Source of the DNA: Osmia lignaria lignaria
Lineage: Eukaryota > Arthropoda > Insecta > Hymenoptera > Megachilidae
DNA: 64,000 nucleotides
Reading direction: 5' to 3'
NCBI RefSeq assembly: GCF_051020975.1
Contig: NC_135035.1
Location: forward strand, 310,001 to 374,000
Part shown: one piece after another, positions 39,856 to 56,100 of the stretch
Layout of the letters: each line of letters begins with the position of its first letter
How positions within the stretch are numbered: position 1 is the first letter of the stretch
Translations under genes and position numbers: made by a program
The notes under the pieces: model-generated
Told to the model about the DNA's origin: nothing
The model's input: only the letters and a program-made list of their open reading frames with translations
The model's database searches: none

Positions 39856-42330
39856 ATTTTATAACAACATCATTCATACTATATCTACATTGGATATAAT
39901 GTAATATACTGATCCCTTCCCATACGTCAATGTACATATAATAGTAAAATCGTTATTACTATATCTACATTAGGTATAATGTAATATACTGATCCCTGCT
40001 CACAGATCAATGTACCTATATTTAATAACAATATCCTTAGTACTATATCCACATTACACATAATGTAATATGCTGATTCCTTCCCACAGATCAACGTACA
40101 TTTAATATCGATATCATTATTACTATATCTACATTAGATAAAATGTAATATACTGATCCCTTCCCACAGACCAAGGTGCCTACATTTAGTAACAATATCA
40201 TTATTACTATATCTACATTAGATATAATGTAATATACTGATCCCTGCCCACCGGTCATTGTACATTTAATAACAACATCGTTCATACTATATCCACATTA
40301 GGTATAATGTAATATAGTGATTACGTCCCACAGATCAATGTAACTACATTTAATAACAATATCCTTAGTACTATATCCACATTACACATAATGTAATATA
40401 CTGATTCCTTCCCACAGATCAATGTACATTTAACAACAACATCATTCATACTATATCTACAATGGATATAATGTAATATACTGATCCCTTCCCACAGATC
40501 AATGTACCTACATTTAATAACAATATCCTTAGTACTATATCCACATTACACATAATGTAATATACTGATTCCTTCCCACAGAACAATATACATTTAATAA
40601 CACCATCATTCATACCATATCTACACGAGGTATAATGTAATATAGTGATTACATCCCACAGATCAATGTACATATAACAACAACATCATTCATACTATAT
40701 CTACATTGGATATAATGTAATATACTGATCCCTTCCCACAGGTCAATGTACATATAATAGCATAATCGTTATTACTATATCTACATTAGGTATAATGTAA
40801 TGTATTAACTACATCCTACAGATCATTGTACATTTAATAACATCATTCATGCTATAGCTAAATTGGATATAATGTAATATACTCACCCCTTCCCACAGAT
40901 CAAGGTACCTACATTTAATAACAATATCATTATTACTACATCTACATTAGATATAAAGTAATATACTGATCCCTGCCCACAGTTCAATGTACCTATATTT
41001 AATAATAATATCATTAGTACTATATCCACATCATATATAATGTAATATACTGATTCCTTCCCACAGATCAATGTACATTAACAACAACATCATTCATGCT
41101 ATAGCTAAATTGGATATAATGTAATATACTGATCCCTGCTCACAGATCAATGTACCTACATTTAATAACAATATCATTAGTACCATATCCACATTAGATA
41201 TAATGTAATATACTGATCCCTGCCCACAGTTCAATGTAACTATATTCAATAACAATATCATTAGTACTATATCCACATCATATATAATGTAATATACTGA
41301 TTCCTTCCCACAGATCAATGTACATTTAACAACCGCATCATTCATACTATGTCTACACTGGATATAATGTAATATACTGTTCCCTTCCCACAGATCAATG
41401 TACATATAATAACAATATCATTATTACTATAACTACACTAGATATAATGTAATATACTGATTCCTTCCCTCAGATCAATGTACATTTAATATCGATATCA
41501 TTATTACTATTTCTACATTAGATATAATGTAATATACTGATCCCTTCCCACAGATCAATGTACCTACATTTAATAACAATACCATTAGTACTACGTCCAC
41601 ATTACATATAATGTAGTATACTAATTCCTTCTCTCAGATCAGTGTAGATTTAATAACAACATCCTTCATACTATATCAACACTAGGTATAATGTAATATA
41701 CTGATCCCTTCCCACAGACCAAGGTGCCTACATTTAGTAACAATATCATTATTACTATATCTACATTAGATATAATGTAATATACTGATCCCTGCCCACC
41801 GGTCAATGTACATTTAATAACAACATCGTTCATACTATATCCACATTAGGTATAATGTAATATAGTGATTACGTCCCACAGATCAATGTACCTACATTTA
41901 ATAACAATATCCTTAGTACTATATCCACATTACACATAATGTAATATACTGATTCCTTCCCACAGATCAATGTTCATTTAACAACGACATCATTCGTACT
42001 ATATCTACATTGGATATAATGTAATATACTGATCCCTTCCCACAGATCAATGTACCTACATTTAATAACAATATCCTTAGTACTATATCCACATCACACA
42101 TAATGTAATATACTGATTCCTTCCCACAGAACAATGTACATTTAATAACCCCATCATTCATACTATATCTACACGAGGTATAATGTAATATAGTGATTAC
42201 ATCCCCCAGATCAATGTACATATAACAACAACATCATTCATACTATATCTACATTGGATATAATGTAATATACTGATCCCTTCCCACAGGTGAATGTACA
42301 TATAATAGTATAATTGTTATTACTATATCT
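39856..42330 (+). repeat. Family B block with an internal 1.5-kb duplication
   Basis: Two similar stretches follow each other. The TACACGAGGTATAATG and CATCATTCATGCTATAGC series near 40.28-41.07 kb recurs near 41.80-42.60 kb at offsets of 1521 to 1548 bp. Markers such as CCAAGGTGCCTACATTTAG and GCCCACCGGTC tie it to the tail of the 1,189-bp repeat. No gene seen. Confidence 0.78.
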
Positions 42331-44050
42331 ACATTAGGTATAATGTAATGTATTTACTACATCCTACAGATCATTGTACATTTAATAACATCATTCATGC
42401 TATAGCTAAATTGGCTATAATGTAATATACTCACCCCTTCCCACAGATCAAGGTACCTACATTTAATAACAATATCATTATTACTACATGTACATTAGAT
42501 ATAAAGTAATATACTAATCCCTGCCCACAGTTCAATGTACCTATATTTAATAATAATATCATTAGTACTACATCCACATCATATATAATGTAATATACTG
42601 ATTCCTTCCCACAGATCAACGTAGATTTAATAACAACATCATTCATACTATATCAGCACTAGGTATAATGTAATATAGTGATCACATCCCACAGATCAAG
42701 GTACATTTAATAACAACATCGTTCATACTATATCTACATTGGATATAATGCAATATACTGATCCCTTCCCACAGATCAATGTACATTTAGTAACACCATC
42801 ATTCATACTATATCTACACTGGATATAATACAATATACGGATTCCTCCCCACAGATCAAAGTACATTTCAAAACAACATCATTCATACTATATCTGCATT
42901 GGATATAATGTAATATACTGATCCCTTCCCACAGGTCAATGTACATACAATAGCAAAATCGTTATTACTATATCTACATTAGGTATAATGTAATGTATTT
43001 ACTACATCCAACAGATCATTGTACATTTAATAACATCATTCATGCTATAGCTAAATTGGATATAATGTAATATACTGATTCCTGCCCACAGATCAATGTA
43101 CCTACATTTAATAACAATATCATTAGTACTATATCTACATTAGGTATAATGTAATATACTGATCCCTGCCCACAGATCAATGTACCTACATTTAATAACA
43201 ATATCATTAGTACTATATCTACATTAGATATAATGTAATATACTGATCCCTGCCCACAGTTCAATGTAACTATATTTAATAACAATATCATTAGTACTAT
43301 ATCCACATCATATATAATGTAATATACTGATCCTCCCCACAGATCAATGTACATTTAACAACAGCATCATTCATACTATGTCTACATTGGATATAATGTA
43401 ATATACTGATCCCTTCCCACAGATCAATGTACATTAAATAACAACATCATTCATACTATATCTACACTAGGTATAATGTAACATAGTGATTACATCCCAC
43501 AGATCAATGTACATATAATAACAATATCATTATTACTATAACTACACTAGATATAATGTAATATACTGATTCCTTCCCTCAGATCAATGTACATTTAATA
43601 TCGATATCATTATTACTATTTCTACATTAGATATAATGTAATATACTGATCCCTTCCCACAGATCAAGGTATCTACATTTAACAACAATATCATTATTAC
43701 TATATCTACACTAGATATAATGCAATATACGGATTCCTTCCCACAGATCAATGTACATTTAACAACAACATCATTCATACTATATCTACATTGGATATAA
43801 TGTAATATACTGATCCCTGCCCACAGTTCAATGTACCTATATTTAATAATAATATCATTAGTACTATATCCACATTACACATAATGTAATATACTGATTC
43901 CCTCCCACAGAACAATGTACATTTAATAACACCATCATTCATACTATATCTACACGAGGTATAATGTAATATAGCGATTACGTCCCACAGATCAATGTAC
44001 CTACATTTAATAACAATATCCTTAGTACTATATCCACATTACACATAATG
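42331..44050 (+). repeat. Family B segment shared by three super-units
   Basis: About 42.33-43.30 kb matches 61.02-61.99 kb (offset 18686), and about 42.95-44.12 kb matches 53.13-54.30 kb (offset 10178). It contains the same GATCCTCCCCACAG and GGTATCTACATTTAAC monomers as the 648-bp units. Confidence 0.82.
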
Positions 44051-45402
44051 TAATATACTGATTCATTCCCACAGATCGATATACCTTTAATAACAATATC
44101 ATTAGCACTATATCTACATTCGATATATTGTAATATAGTGATTCATTCCCACAGATCAATGTGCCTTTAATAACAATATCATTAGCACTACATCTACATT
44201 CGATATAATGTAATATAGTGATCCATTCCCACAGACCAATGCACCTTTAATAACAATATCATTAGCACTATATCTACATTCGATATAACGTAATATGCAG
44301 ATTCATTCCCACAGATATGTATATATAATAACCATATCATTAGTACCATACCTACATTCGATATAATGTAATATACTGATGGATTCCCACAAATCAATGC
44401 ACCTTTCATAACAATATCATTAGCACTATATCTACATTCGACATAATGTAATATACTGATTCATTCCCACTGATCAATGTACATTTAATAACAACATCAT
44501 TAGTAGTATATCTACATTACATACGTAATGTACAGTTAATAACAATATTATTATCACCATATCTACATTAGATATAATGTAATATACTGATTGATCCCCA
44601 AAGATCAATGTACATTTCATAACAATATCATTAGTACTAAATCTACATTCGATATAATGTAATATACTGATTCATTCCCACAGATCAATATATTTAATAA
44701 CCATATCAGTAGTACTATATCTACATTCGATATAATGAAATATACTGATTCATTCCCACAGATCAATGTATCCTTAATAACAATATCATTAGCACTATAT
44801 CTACATTCGATATAATGTAATATACTGATTCATTCCCACAGATCAATGTACATTTAATAACCATATCATTAGTACCATATCTACATTAGATATGTAATGT
44901 ACATTTAATAACAATATCATTATTACTATATCTACATTAGGTATAATGTCATATACAGATTCATTCCCACAGATCAATATACCTTTAATAACCATATCAT
45001 TAGTACTATATCTACATTAGATATAATGCAATATACTGATTCATTCCCGCAGATCAATGTGCCTTCAATAACAATATCATTAGCACTATATCTACATTCG
45101 ATATAACGTAATATACTGATTCATTCCCACAGATATGTACATATAATAACCATATCATAAGTACCATACCTACATTCGATATAATGTAATATACTGATGG
45201 ATTGCCACAGATCAATGCACCTTTCATAACAATATCATTAGCACTATATCTACATTCGATATAATTTCATATACAGATTCATTCCCACTGATCAATGTAC
45301 ATTTAATAACAATATCATTAGTAGTATATCTACGTTACATACGTAATGTACAATTAATAACAATATCGTTATTACCATATCTACATTAGATATAATGTAA
45401 TA
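44051..45402 (+). repeat. Family C island 2
   Basis: Same order as island 1 but without the 623-bp stretch and with two extra monomers (about 159 bp, near 44.67-44.83 kb) with GATCAATATATTTAATAACC and ATAATGAAATATAC. Matches 54.87-56.20 kb at an offset of 10801 bp, with one difference noticed (TGTATCCTTAAT near 44770 against TGTATCTTTAAT). Confidence 0.84.
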
Positions 45403-46591
45403 TACTGATTCATTCCCACAGATCAATATACCTTTAATAACCATATCATTAGTACTATATCTACATTCGATATATTGTAATATAGTGATTCATTCCCACA
45501 GATCAATGTGCCTTTAATAACAATATCATTAGCACTACATCTACATTCGATATAATGTAATATAGTGATCCATTCCCACAGACCAATGCACCTTTAATAA
45601 CAATATCATTAGCACTATATCTACATTCGATATAACGTAATATGCAGATTCATTCCCACAGATATGTATATATAATAACCATATCATTAGTACCATACCT
45701 ACATTCGATATAATGTAATATACCGATGGATTCCCACAGATCAATGTACATTTAATAACCATATCATTAGTACCATATCTACATTAGATATGTAATGTAC
45801 ATTTAATAACAATATCATTATTACTATATCTACATTAGGTATAATGTCATATACTGATCCCTGCCCACAGATCAATGTACCTACATTTAATAACAATATC
45901 ATTAGTACTACGTCCACATTACATATAATGTAGTATACTGATTCCGTCCCACAGATCAGTGTAGATTTAATAACAACATCCTTCATACTATATCAACACT
46001 AGGTATAATGTAATATACTGATCCCTTCCCACAGACCAAGGTGCCTACATTTAGTAACAATATCATTATTACTATATCTACATTAGATATAATGTAATAT
46101 CCTGATCCCTGCCCACCGGTCAATGTACATTTAATAACAACATCGTTCATACTATATCCACATTAGGTATAATGTAATATAGTGATTACGTCCCACAGAT
46201 CAATGTACCTACATTTAATAACAATATCCTTAGTACTATATCCACATTACACATAATGTAATATACTGATTCCTTCCCACAGATCAATGTACATTTAACA
46301 ACAACATCATTCATACTATACCTACAATGGATATAATGTAATATACTGATCCCTTCCCACAGATCAATGTACCTACATTTAATAACAATATCCTTAGTAC
46401 TATATCCACATTACACATAATGTAATATACTGATTCCTTCCCACAGAACAATGTACATTTAATAACACCATCATTCATACTATATCTACACGAGGTATAA
46501 TGTAATATAGTGATTACGTCCCACAGATCAATGTACCTACATTTAATAACAATATCCTTAGTACTATATCCACATTACACATAATGTAATA
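45403..46591 (+). repeat. 1,189-bp higher-order repeat, right set copy 1
   Basis: First of three consecutive copies. Matches 37861-39049 (offset 7542) and, for about 860 bp, 56204 onward (offset 10801). Confidence 0.85.
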
Positions 46592-47780
46592 TACTGATTC
46601 ATTCCCACAGATCAATATACCTTTAATAACCATATCATTAGTACTATATCTACATTCGATATATTGTAATATAGTGATTCATTCCCACAGATCAATGTCC
46701 CTTTAATAACAATATCATTAGCACTACATCTACATTCGATATAACGTAATATAGTGATCCATTCCCACAGACCAATGCACCTTTAATAACAATATCATTA
46801 GCACTATATCTACATTCGATATAACGTAATATGCAGATTCATTCCCACAGATATGTATATATAATAACCATATCATTAGTACCATACCTACATTCGATAT
46901 AATGTAATATACCGATGGATTCCCACAGATCAATGTACATTTAATAACCATATCATTAGTACCATATCTACATTAGATATGTAATGTACATTTAATAACA
47001 ATATCATTATTACTATATCTACATTAGGTATAATGTCATATACTGATCCCTGCCCACAGATCAATGTACCTACATTTAATAACAATATCATTAGTACTAC
47101 GTCCACATTACATATAATGTAGTATACTGATTCCGTCCCACAGATCAGTGTAGATTTAATAACAACATCCTTCATACTATATCAACACTAGGTATAATGT
47201 AATATACTGATCCCTTCCCACAGACCAAGGTGCCTACATTTAGTAACAATATCATTATTACTATATCTACATTAGATATAATGTAATATCCTGATCCCTG
47301 CCCACCGGTCAATGTACATTTAATAACAACATCGTTCATACTATATCCACATTAGGTATAATGTAATATAGTGATTACGTCCCACAGATCAATGTACCTA
47401 CATTTAATAACAATATCCTTAGTACTATATCCACATTACACATAATGTAATATACTGATTCCTTCCCACAGATCAATGTACATTTAACAACAACATCATT
47501 CATACTATACCTACAATGGATATAATGTAATATACTGATCCCTTCCCACAGATCAATGTACCTACATTTAATAACAATATCCTTAGTACTATATCCACAT
47601 TACACATAATGTAATATACTGATTCCTTCCCACAGAACAATGTACATTTAATAACACCATCATTCATACTATATCTACACGAGGTATAATGTAATATAGT
47701 GATTACGTCCCACAGATCAATGTACCTACATTTAATAACAATATCCTTAGTACTATATCCACATTACACATAATGTAATA
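46592..47780 (+). repeat. 1,189-bp higher-order repeat, right set copy 2
   Basis: Near-identical to copy 1. It has CAATGTCCCTTTAAT near 46695 where copy 1 has CAATGTGCCTTTAAT; copy 3 shares the CCC form. Confidence 0.85.
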
Positions 47781-48235
47781 TACTGATTCATTCCCACAGA
47801 TCAATATACCTTTAATAACCATATCATTAGTACTATATCTACATTCGATATATTGTAATATAGTGATTCATTCCCACAGATCAATGTCCCTTTAATAACA
47901 ATATCATTAGCACTACATCTACATTCGATATAACGTAATATAGTGATCCATTCCCACAGACCAATGCACCTTTAATAACAATATCATTAGCACTATATCT
48001 ACATTCGATATAACGTAATATGCAGATTCATTCCCACAGATATGTATATATAATAACCATATCATTAGTACCATACCTACATTCGATATAATGTAATATA
48101 CCGATGGATTCCCACAGATCAATGTACATTTAATAACCATATCATTAGTACCATATCAACATTAGATATGTAATGTACATTTAATAACAATATCATTATT
48201 ACTATATCTACATTAGGTATAATGTCATATACTGA
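47781..48235 (+). repeat. 1,189-bp higher-order repeat, right set copy 3 (truncated)
   Basis: About 455 bp. Near 48236 the box changes from the expected GATCCCTGCCC to GATCCCTTCCC, and the sequence continues like 42.04 kb (CACATCACACATAATG, ATAACCCCATCATTC). This is a family change exactly at a C-rich box. Confidence 0.82.
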
Positions 48236-50144
48236 TCCCTTCCCACAGATCAATGTACCTACATTTAATAACAATATCCTTAGTACTATATCCACATCAC
48301 ACATAATGTAATATACTGATTCCTTCCCACAGAACAATGTACATTTAATAACCCCATCATTCATACTATATCTACACGAGGTATAATGTAATATAGTGAT
48401 TACATCCCCCAGATCAATGTACATATAACAACAACATCATTCATACTATATCTACATTGGATATAATGTAATATACTGATCCCTTCCCACAGGTGAATGT
48501 ACATATAATAGTATAATTGTTATTACTATATCTACATTAGGTATAATGTAATGTATTTACTACATCCTACAGATCATTGTACATTTAATAACATCATTCA
48601 TGCTATAGCTAAATTGGCTATAATGTAATATACTCACCCCTTCCCACAGATCAAGGTACCTACATTTAATAACAATATCATTATTACTACATCTACATTA
48701 GATATAAAGTAATATACTGATCCCTGCCCACAGTTCAATGTACCTATATTTAATAATAATATCATTAGTACTATATCCACATCATATATAATGTAATATA
48801 CTGATTCCTTCCCACAGATCAATGTACATTAACAACAACATCATTTATGCTATAGCTAAATTGGATATAATGTAATATACTGATCCCTGCCCACCGGTCA
48901 ATGTACATTTAATAACAACATCGTTCATACTATATCCACATTAGGTATAATGTAATATAGTGATTACGTCCCACAGATCAATGTACCTACATTTAATAAC
49001 AATATCCTTAGTACTATACCCACATTACACATAATGTAACATACTGATTCCTTCCCACAGATCAATGTACATTTAACAACAACATCATTCATACTATAAC
49101 TACATTGGATATAATGTAATATACTGATCCCTTCCCACAGATCAAGGTATCTACATTTAATAACAACATCATTATTACTATATCTACACTAGATATAATG
49201 CAATATACGGATTCCTTCCCACAGATCAATGTACATTTAATAACAACATCATTCATACTATATCTGCATTGGATATAATGTAATATACTGATCCCTGCCC
49301 ACCGGTCAATGTACATTTAATAACAACATCGTTCATACTATATCTACATTGGATATAATGTATTATACTGATCCCTTCCCGCAGACTAATGTACATATAA
49401 TAGCAAAATCGTTATTTCTATATCTACATTAGGTATAATGTAATGTAGTGACTACATCCCAGAGCTCATTTTACATTTAATAAAAACATCATTCATGGTA
49501 TAGCTAAATTGGATATAATGTAATATACTGATCCATTCCCACAGATCAAGGTACCTACATTTAATAACAATATCATTATTACTACATCTACATTAGATAT
49601 AAACTAATATACTGATCCCTGCCCACAGTTCAATGTACCTATACTTAATAACAATATCATTGGTACTATATCCACATCATATGTAATGTAATATACTGAT
49701 TCCTTCCCTCAGATCAACGTAGATTTAATAACAGCATCATTCATACTATGTCTACATTGGATATAATGTAATATACTGATTCCTTCCCACAGATCAATGT
49801 ACATTTAACAACAGCATCATTCACACTATGTCTACATTCGATATATTGTAATATACTGATCCCTTCCCACAGATCAATGTACGCAATAATAACAATATCA
49901 TTATTACTATAACTACACTAGATATAATGTAATATACTGATTCCTTCCCTCAGATCAATGTACATTTAATATCGATATCATTATTACTATTTCTACATTA
50001 GATATAATGTAATATACTGATCCGTTCCCACAGATCAATGTACATTTAGTAACACCATCATTCATACTATATCTACACTGGATATAATACAATATACGGA
50101 TTCCTCCCCACAGATCAATGTACATTTTATAACAACATCATTCA
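48236..50144 (+). repeat. Family B mosaic block
   Basis: Patchwork of pieces seen elsewhere: 48.24-48.83 kb follows 42.04-42.6 kb, about 49.33-49.56 kb follows the CCCAGAGCTC part of the 1.7-kb HOR, and 49.56-49.83 kb follows 27.83-28.11 kb (shared ATAAACTAATATACTG). One monomer near 49880 reads TGTACGCAATAATAAC, a form not seen elsewhere. No gene or insertion. Confidence 0.78.
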
Positions 50145-52395
50145 TACCATATCTGCATTGGATATAATGTAATATACTGATCCCTTCTCACAGGTCAATG
50201 TACATACAATAGCAAAATCGTTATTACTATATCTACATTACGTATAATGTAATCTAGTGACTACATCCCACAGATCATTGTACGTTTAATAACGCCATCA
50301 TTCATGCTATAGCTAAATAGGATGTACTGTAATATACTGATCCCTTCCCACAGATCAAGGTATCTACATTTAATAACAATATCATTATTACTACATCTAC
50401 ATTAGATATAAAGTAATATACTGATCGCTGCCCACAGTTCAATGTACCTATACTTAATAACAATATCATTAGTACTATATCCACATCATATGGATTGTAA
50501 TATACTGATTCCTTCCCTCAGATCAACGTAGATTTAATAACAACATCATTCATACTATATCAACACTAGGTATAATGTAATATAGTGATTACATCCCACA
50601 GATCAAGGTACATTTAATAACAACATCGTTCATACTATATCTACATTGGATATAATGTAATATACTGATCCCTTCCCACAGATCAATGTACTTTTAGTAA
50701 CACCATCATTCATACTATATCTACACTAGATATAATGTAATATACTGATTCCTTCCCACAGATCAATGTACATTTAATAACAACATCATTCGTACTATAT
50801 CTGCATTGGATATAATGTAATATACTGATCCCTTCCCACAGGTCAATGTACATACAATAGCAAAATCGTTATTACTATATCTACATTACGTATAATGTAA
50901 TGTATTTACTACGTCCTGCAGATCATTGTACATTTAATAACATCATTAATGCTATAGCTAAATTGGATATGATGTAATATACTCTCCCCTTCCCACAGAT
51001 CAAGGTGCCTACAATGAATAACAATATCATTATTACTACATCTACATTAGATATGAAGTAATATACTGATCCCTGCCCACAGTTCAATGTACCTATATTT
51101 AATAATAATATCATTAGTACTATATCCACATCATATATAATGTAATATACTGATTCCTTCCCACAGATCAATGTACATTAACAACAACATCATTCATGCT
51201 ATAGCTAAATTGGGTATAATGTAATATACTGATCCCTGCCCACAGATCAATGTACCTACATTTAATAACAATATCATTAGTACTATATCTACATTAGATA
51301 TAATGTAATATACAGATCCCTGCCCATAGTTCAATGCAACTATATTTAATAACAATATCATTAGTACTATATCCACATCACATATAATGTAATATACTGA
51401 TTCCTTCCCACAAATCAATGTACATTTAATAACAACATTATTCATACTATATCTACACTAGGTATAATGTAACATAGTGATTACATCCCACAGATCAATG
51501 TACACATAACAACAACATCATTCATACTATATCTACATGAGATATAATGTTATATACTAATCCCTGCCCACAGATCAATGTATATTTAATCGCGATATCA
51601 TTATTACTATATCTACATTAGATATAATGTTATATACTGATCCCTGCCCACAGTTCAATGTACCTATACTTAATAACAATATCATTAGTACTATATCCAC
51701 ATCACATATAATGTAATATACTGATTCCTTCCCACAGATCAACGTAGATTTAATAACAACATCATTCATACTATATCAACACTAGGTATAATGTAATATA
51801 GTGATTACATCCCACAGATCAAGGTACATTTAATAACAACATCATTCATACTATATCTACACTGGATATAATGTATTATACTGATCCCTTCCCGCAGACT
51901 AATGTACATATAATAGCAAAATCGTTATTTCTATATCTACATTAGGTATAATGTAATGTATTTACTACATCCAACAGATCATTGTACATTTAATAACATC
52001 ATTCATGCTATAGCTAAATTGGATATAATGTAATATACTGATTCCTGCCCACAGATCAATGTACCTACATTTAATAACAATATCATTAGTACTATATCTA
52101 CATTAGGTATAATGTAATATACTGATCCCTGCCCACAGATCAATGTACCTACATTTAATAACAATATCATTAGTACTATATCTACATTAGATATAATGTA
52201 ATATACTGATCCCTGCCCACAGTTCAATGTAACTATATTTAATAACAATATCATTAGTACTATATCCACATCATATATAATGTAATATACTGATCCTCCC
52301 CACAGATCAATGTACATTTAACAACAGCATCATTCATACTATGTCTACATTGGATATAATGTAATATACTGATTACTTCCCACAGATCAATGTAC
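50145..52395 (+). repeat. 2.25-kb segment, copy 1 of a 7,130-bp-spaced pair
   Basis: Matches 57275-59525 at a constant offset of 7130 bp with no difference noticed by eye in the lines compared. It carries the 1.7-kb HOR order seen at 10-17 kb, ending in the 648-type monomers. Confidence 0.85.
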
Positions 52396-53130
52396 CTATA
52401 TTTAATAATAATATCATTAGTACTACATCCACATCATATATAATGTAATATACTGATTCCTTCCCACAGATCAATGTACATTAACAACAACATCATTCAT
52501 GCTATAGCTAAATTCGATATAATGTAATATACTGATCCCTGCCCACAGTTCAATGTAACTATATTTAATAACAATATCATTAGTACTATATCCACATCAT
52601 ATATAAGGTAATATACTGATTCCTCCCCACAGATCAATGTACATTTAACAACAGCATCATTCATACTATGTCTACATTGGATATAATGTAATATATTGAT
52701 CCCTTCCCACAGATCAATGTACATTAAATAACAACATAATTCAAACTATATCTACACTAGGTATAATGTAACATAGTGATTACATCCCACAGATCAATGT
52801 ACATTTAATAACAACATCATTCATACTATAACTACACTGGATATAATGTAATATACGGATTCCTTCCCACGGATCAATGTACATTTAATAACAACATCAT
52901 TCATACCATATCTGCATTGGATATAATGTAATATACTGATCCCTTCTCACAGGTCAATGTACATACAATAGCAAAATCGTTATTACTATATCTACATTAC
53001 GTATAATGTAATCTAGTGACTACATCCCACAGATCAGTGTACGTTTAATAACAACATCATTCATACTATATCTGCATTGGATATAATGTAATATACTGAT
53101 CCCTTCCCACAGGTCAATGTACATACAATA
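52396..53130 (+). repeat. Family B segment repeated at 60.25 kb
   Basis: Begins within TGTACCTATATTTAATAAT and matches 60249-61020 at an offset of 7863 bp, including the unusual CCCACGGATC and TTCAAACTATATC forms. Also like 0.63-1.17 kb at the left edge. Confidence 0.82.
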
Positions 53131-56100
53131 GCAAAATCGTTATTACTATATCTACATTAGGTATAATGTAATGTATTTACTACATCCAACAGATCATTGT
53201 ACATTTAATAACATCATTCATGCTATAGCTAAATTGGATATAATGTAATATACTGATTCCTGCCCACAGATCAATGTACCTACATTTAATAACAATATCA
53301 TTAGTACTATATCTACATTAGGTATAATGTAATATACTGATCCCTGCCCACAGATCAATGTACCTACATTTAATAACAATATCATTAGTACTATATCTAC
53401 ATTAGATATAATGTAATATACTGATCCCTGCCCACAGTTCAATGTAACTATATTTAATAACAATATCATTAGTACTATATCCACATCATATATAATGTAA
53501 TATACTGATCCTCCCCACAGATCAATGTACATTTAACAACAGCATCATTCATACTATGTCTACATTGGATATAATGTAATATACTGATCCCTTCCCACAG
53601 ATCAATGTACATTAAATAACAACATCATTCATACTATATCTACACTAGGTATAATGTAACATAGTGATTACATCCCACAGATCAATGTACATATAATAAC
53701 AATATCATTATTACTATAACTACACTAGATATAATGTAATATACTGATTCCTTCCCTCAGATCAATGTACATTTAATATCGATATCATTATTACTATTTC
53801 TACATTAGATATAATGTAATATACTGATCCCTTCCCACAGATCAAGGTATCTACATTTAACAACAATATCATTATTACTATATCTACACTAGATATAATG
53901 CAATATACGGATTCCTTCCCACAGATCAATGTACATTTAACAACAACATCATTCATACTATATCTACATTGGATATAATGTAATATACTGATCCCTGCCC
54001 ACAGTTCAATGTACCTATATTTAATAATAATATCATTAGTACTATATCCACATTACACATAATGTAATATACTGATTCCCTCCCACAGAACAATGTACAT
54101 TTAATAACACCATCATTCATACTATATCTACACGAGGTATAATGTAATATAGCGATTACGTCCCACAGATCAATGTACCTACATTTAATAACAATATCCT
54201 TAGTACTATATCCACATTACACATAATGTAATATACTGATTCATTCCCACAGATCGATATACCTTTAATAACAATATCATTAGCACTATATCTACATTCG
54301 ATATAATGTAATATACCGATGGATTCCCACAGATCAATGTACATTTAATAACCATATCATTAGTACCATATCTACATTAGATATGTAATGTACATTTAGT
54401 AACAATATCATTATTACTATATCTACATTAGGTATAATGTCATATACTGATCCCTGCCCACAGATCAATGTACCTACATTTAATAACAATATCATTAGTA
54501 CTACGTCCGCATTACATATAATGTAGTATACTGATTCCTTCTCACAGATCAGTGTAGATTTAATAACAACATCATTCATACTATACCTACAATGGATATA
54601 ATGTAATATACTGATCCCTTCCCACAGATCAATGTACCTACATTTGATAACAATATCCTTAGTACTATATCCACATTACACATAATGTAATATACTGATT
54701 CCTTCCCACAGAACAATGTACATTTAATAACACCATCATTCATACTATATCTACACGAGGTATAATGTAATATAGTGATTACGTCCCACAGATCAATGTA
54801 CCTACATTTAATAACAATATCCTTAGTACTATATCCACATTACACATAATGCAATATACTGATTCATTCCCACAGATCAATATACCTTTAATAACCATAT
54901 CATTAGTACTATATCTACATTCGATATATTGTAATATAGTGATTCATTCCCACAGATCAATGTGCCTTTAATAACAATATCATTAGCACTACATCTACAT
55001 TCGATATAATGTAATATAGTGATCCATTCCCACAGACCAATGCACCTTTAATAACAATATCATTAGCACTATATCTACATTCGATATAACGTAATATGCA
55101 GATTCATTCCCACAGATATGTATATATAATAACCATATCATTAGTACCATACCTACATTCGATATAATGTAATATACTGATGGATTCCCACAAATCAATG
55201 CACCTTTCATAACAATATCATTAGCACTATATCTACATTCGACATAATGTAATATACTGATTCATTCCCACTGATCAATGTACATTTAATAACAACATCA
55301 TTAGTAGTATATCTACATTACATACGTAATGTACAGTTAATAACAATATTATTATCACCATATCTACATTAGATATAATGTAATATACTGATTGATCCCC
55401 AAAGATCAATGTACATTTCATAACAATATCATTAGTACTAAATCTACATTCGATATAATGTAATATACTGATTCATTCCCACAGATCAATATATTTAATA
55501 ACCATATCAGTAGTACTATATCTACATTCGATATAATGAAATATACTGATTCATTCCCACAGATCAATGTATCTTTAATAACAATATCATTAGCACTATA
55601 TCTACATTCGATATAATGTAATATACTGATTCATTCCCACAGATCAATGTACATTTAATAACCATATCATTAGTACCATATCTACATTAGATATGTAATG
55701 TACATTTAATAACAATATCATTATTACTATATCTACATTAGGTATAATGTCATATACAGATTCATTCCCACAGATCAATATACCTTTAATAACCATATCA
55801 TTAGTACTATATCTACATTAGATATAATGCAATATACTGATTCATTCCCGCAGATCAATGTGCCTTCAATAACAATATCATTAGCACTATATCTACATTC
55901 GATATAACGTAATATACTGATTCATTCCCACAGATATGTACATATAATAACCATATCATAAGTACCATACCTACATTCGATATAATGTAATATACTGATG
56001 GATTGCCACAGATCAATGCACCTTTCATAACAATATCATTAGCACTATATCTACATTCGATATAATTTCATATACAGATTCATTCCCACTGATCAATGTA

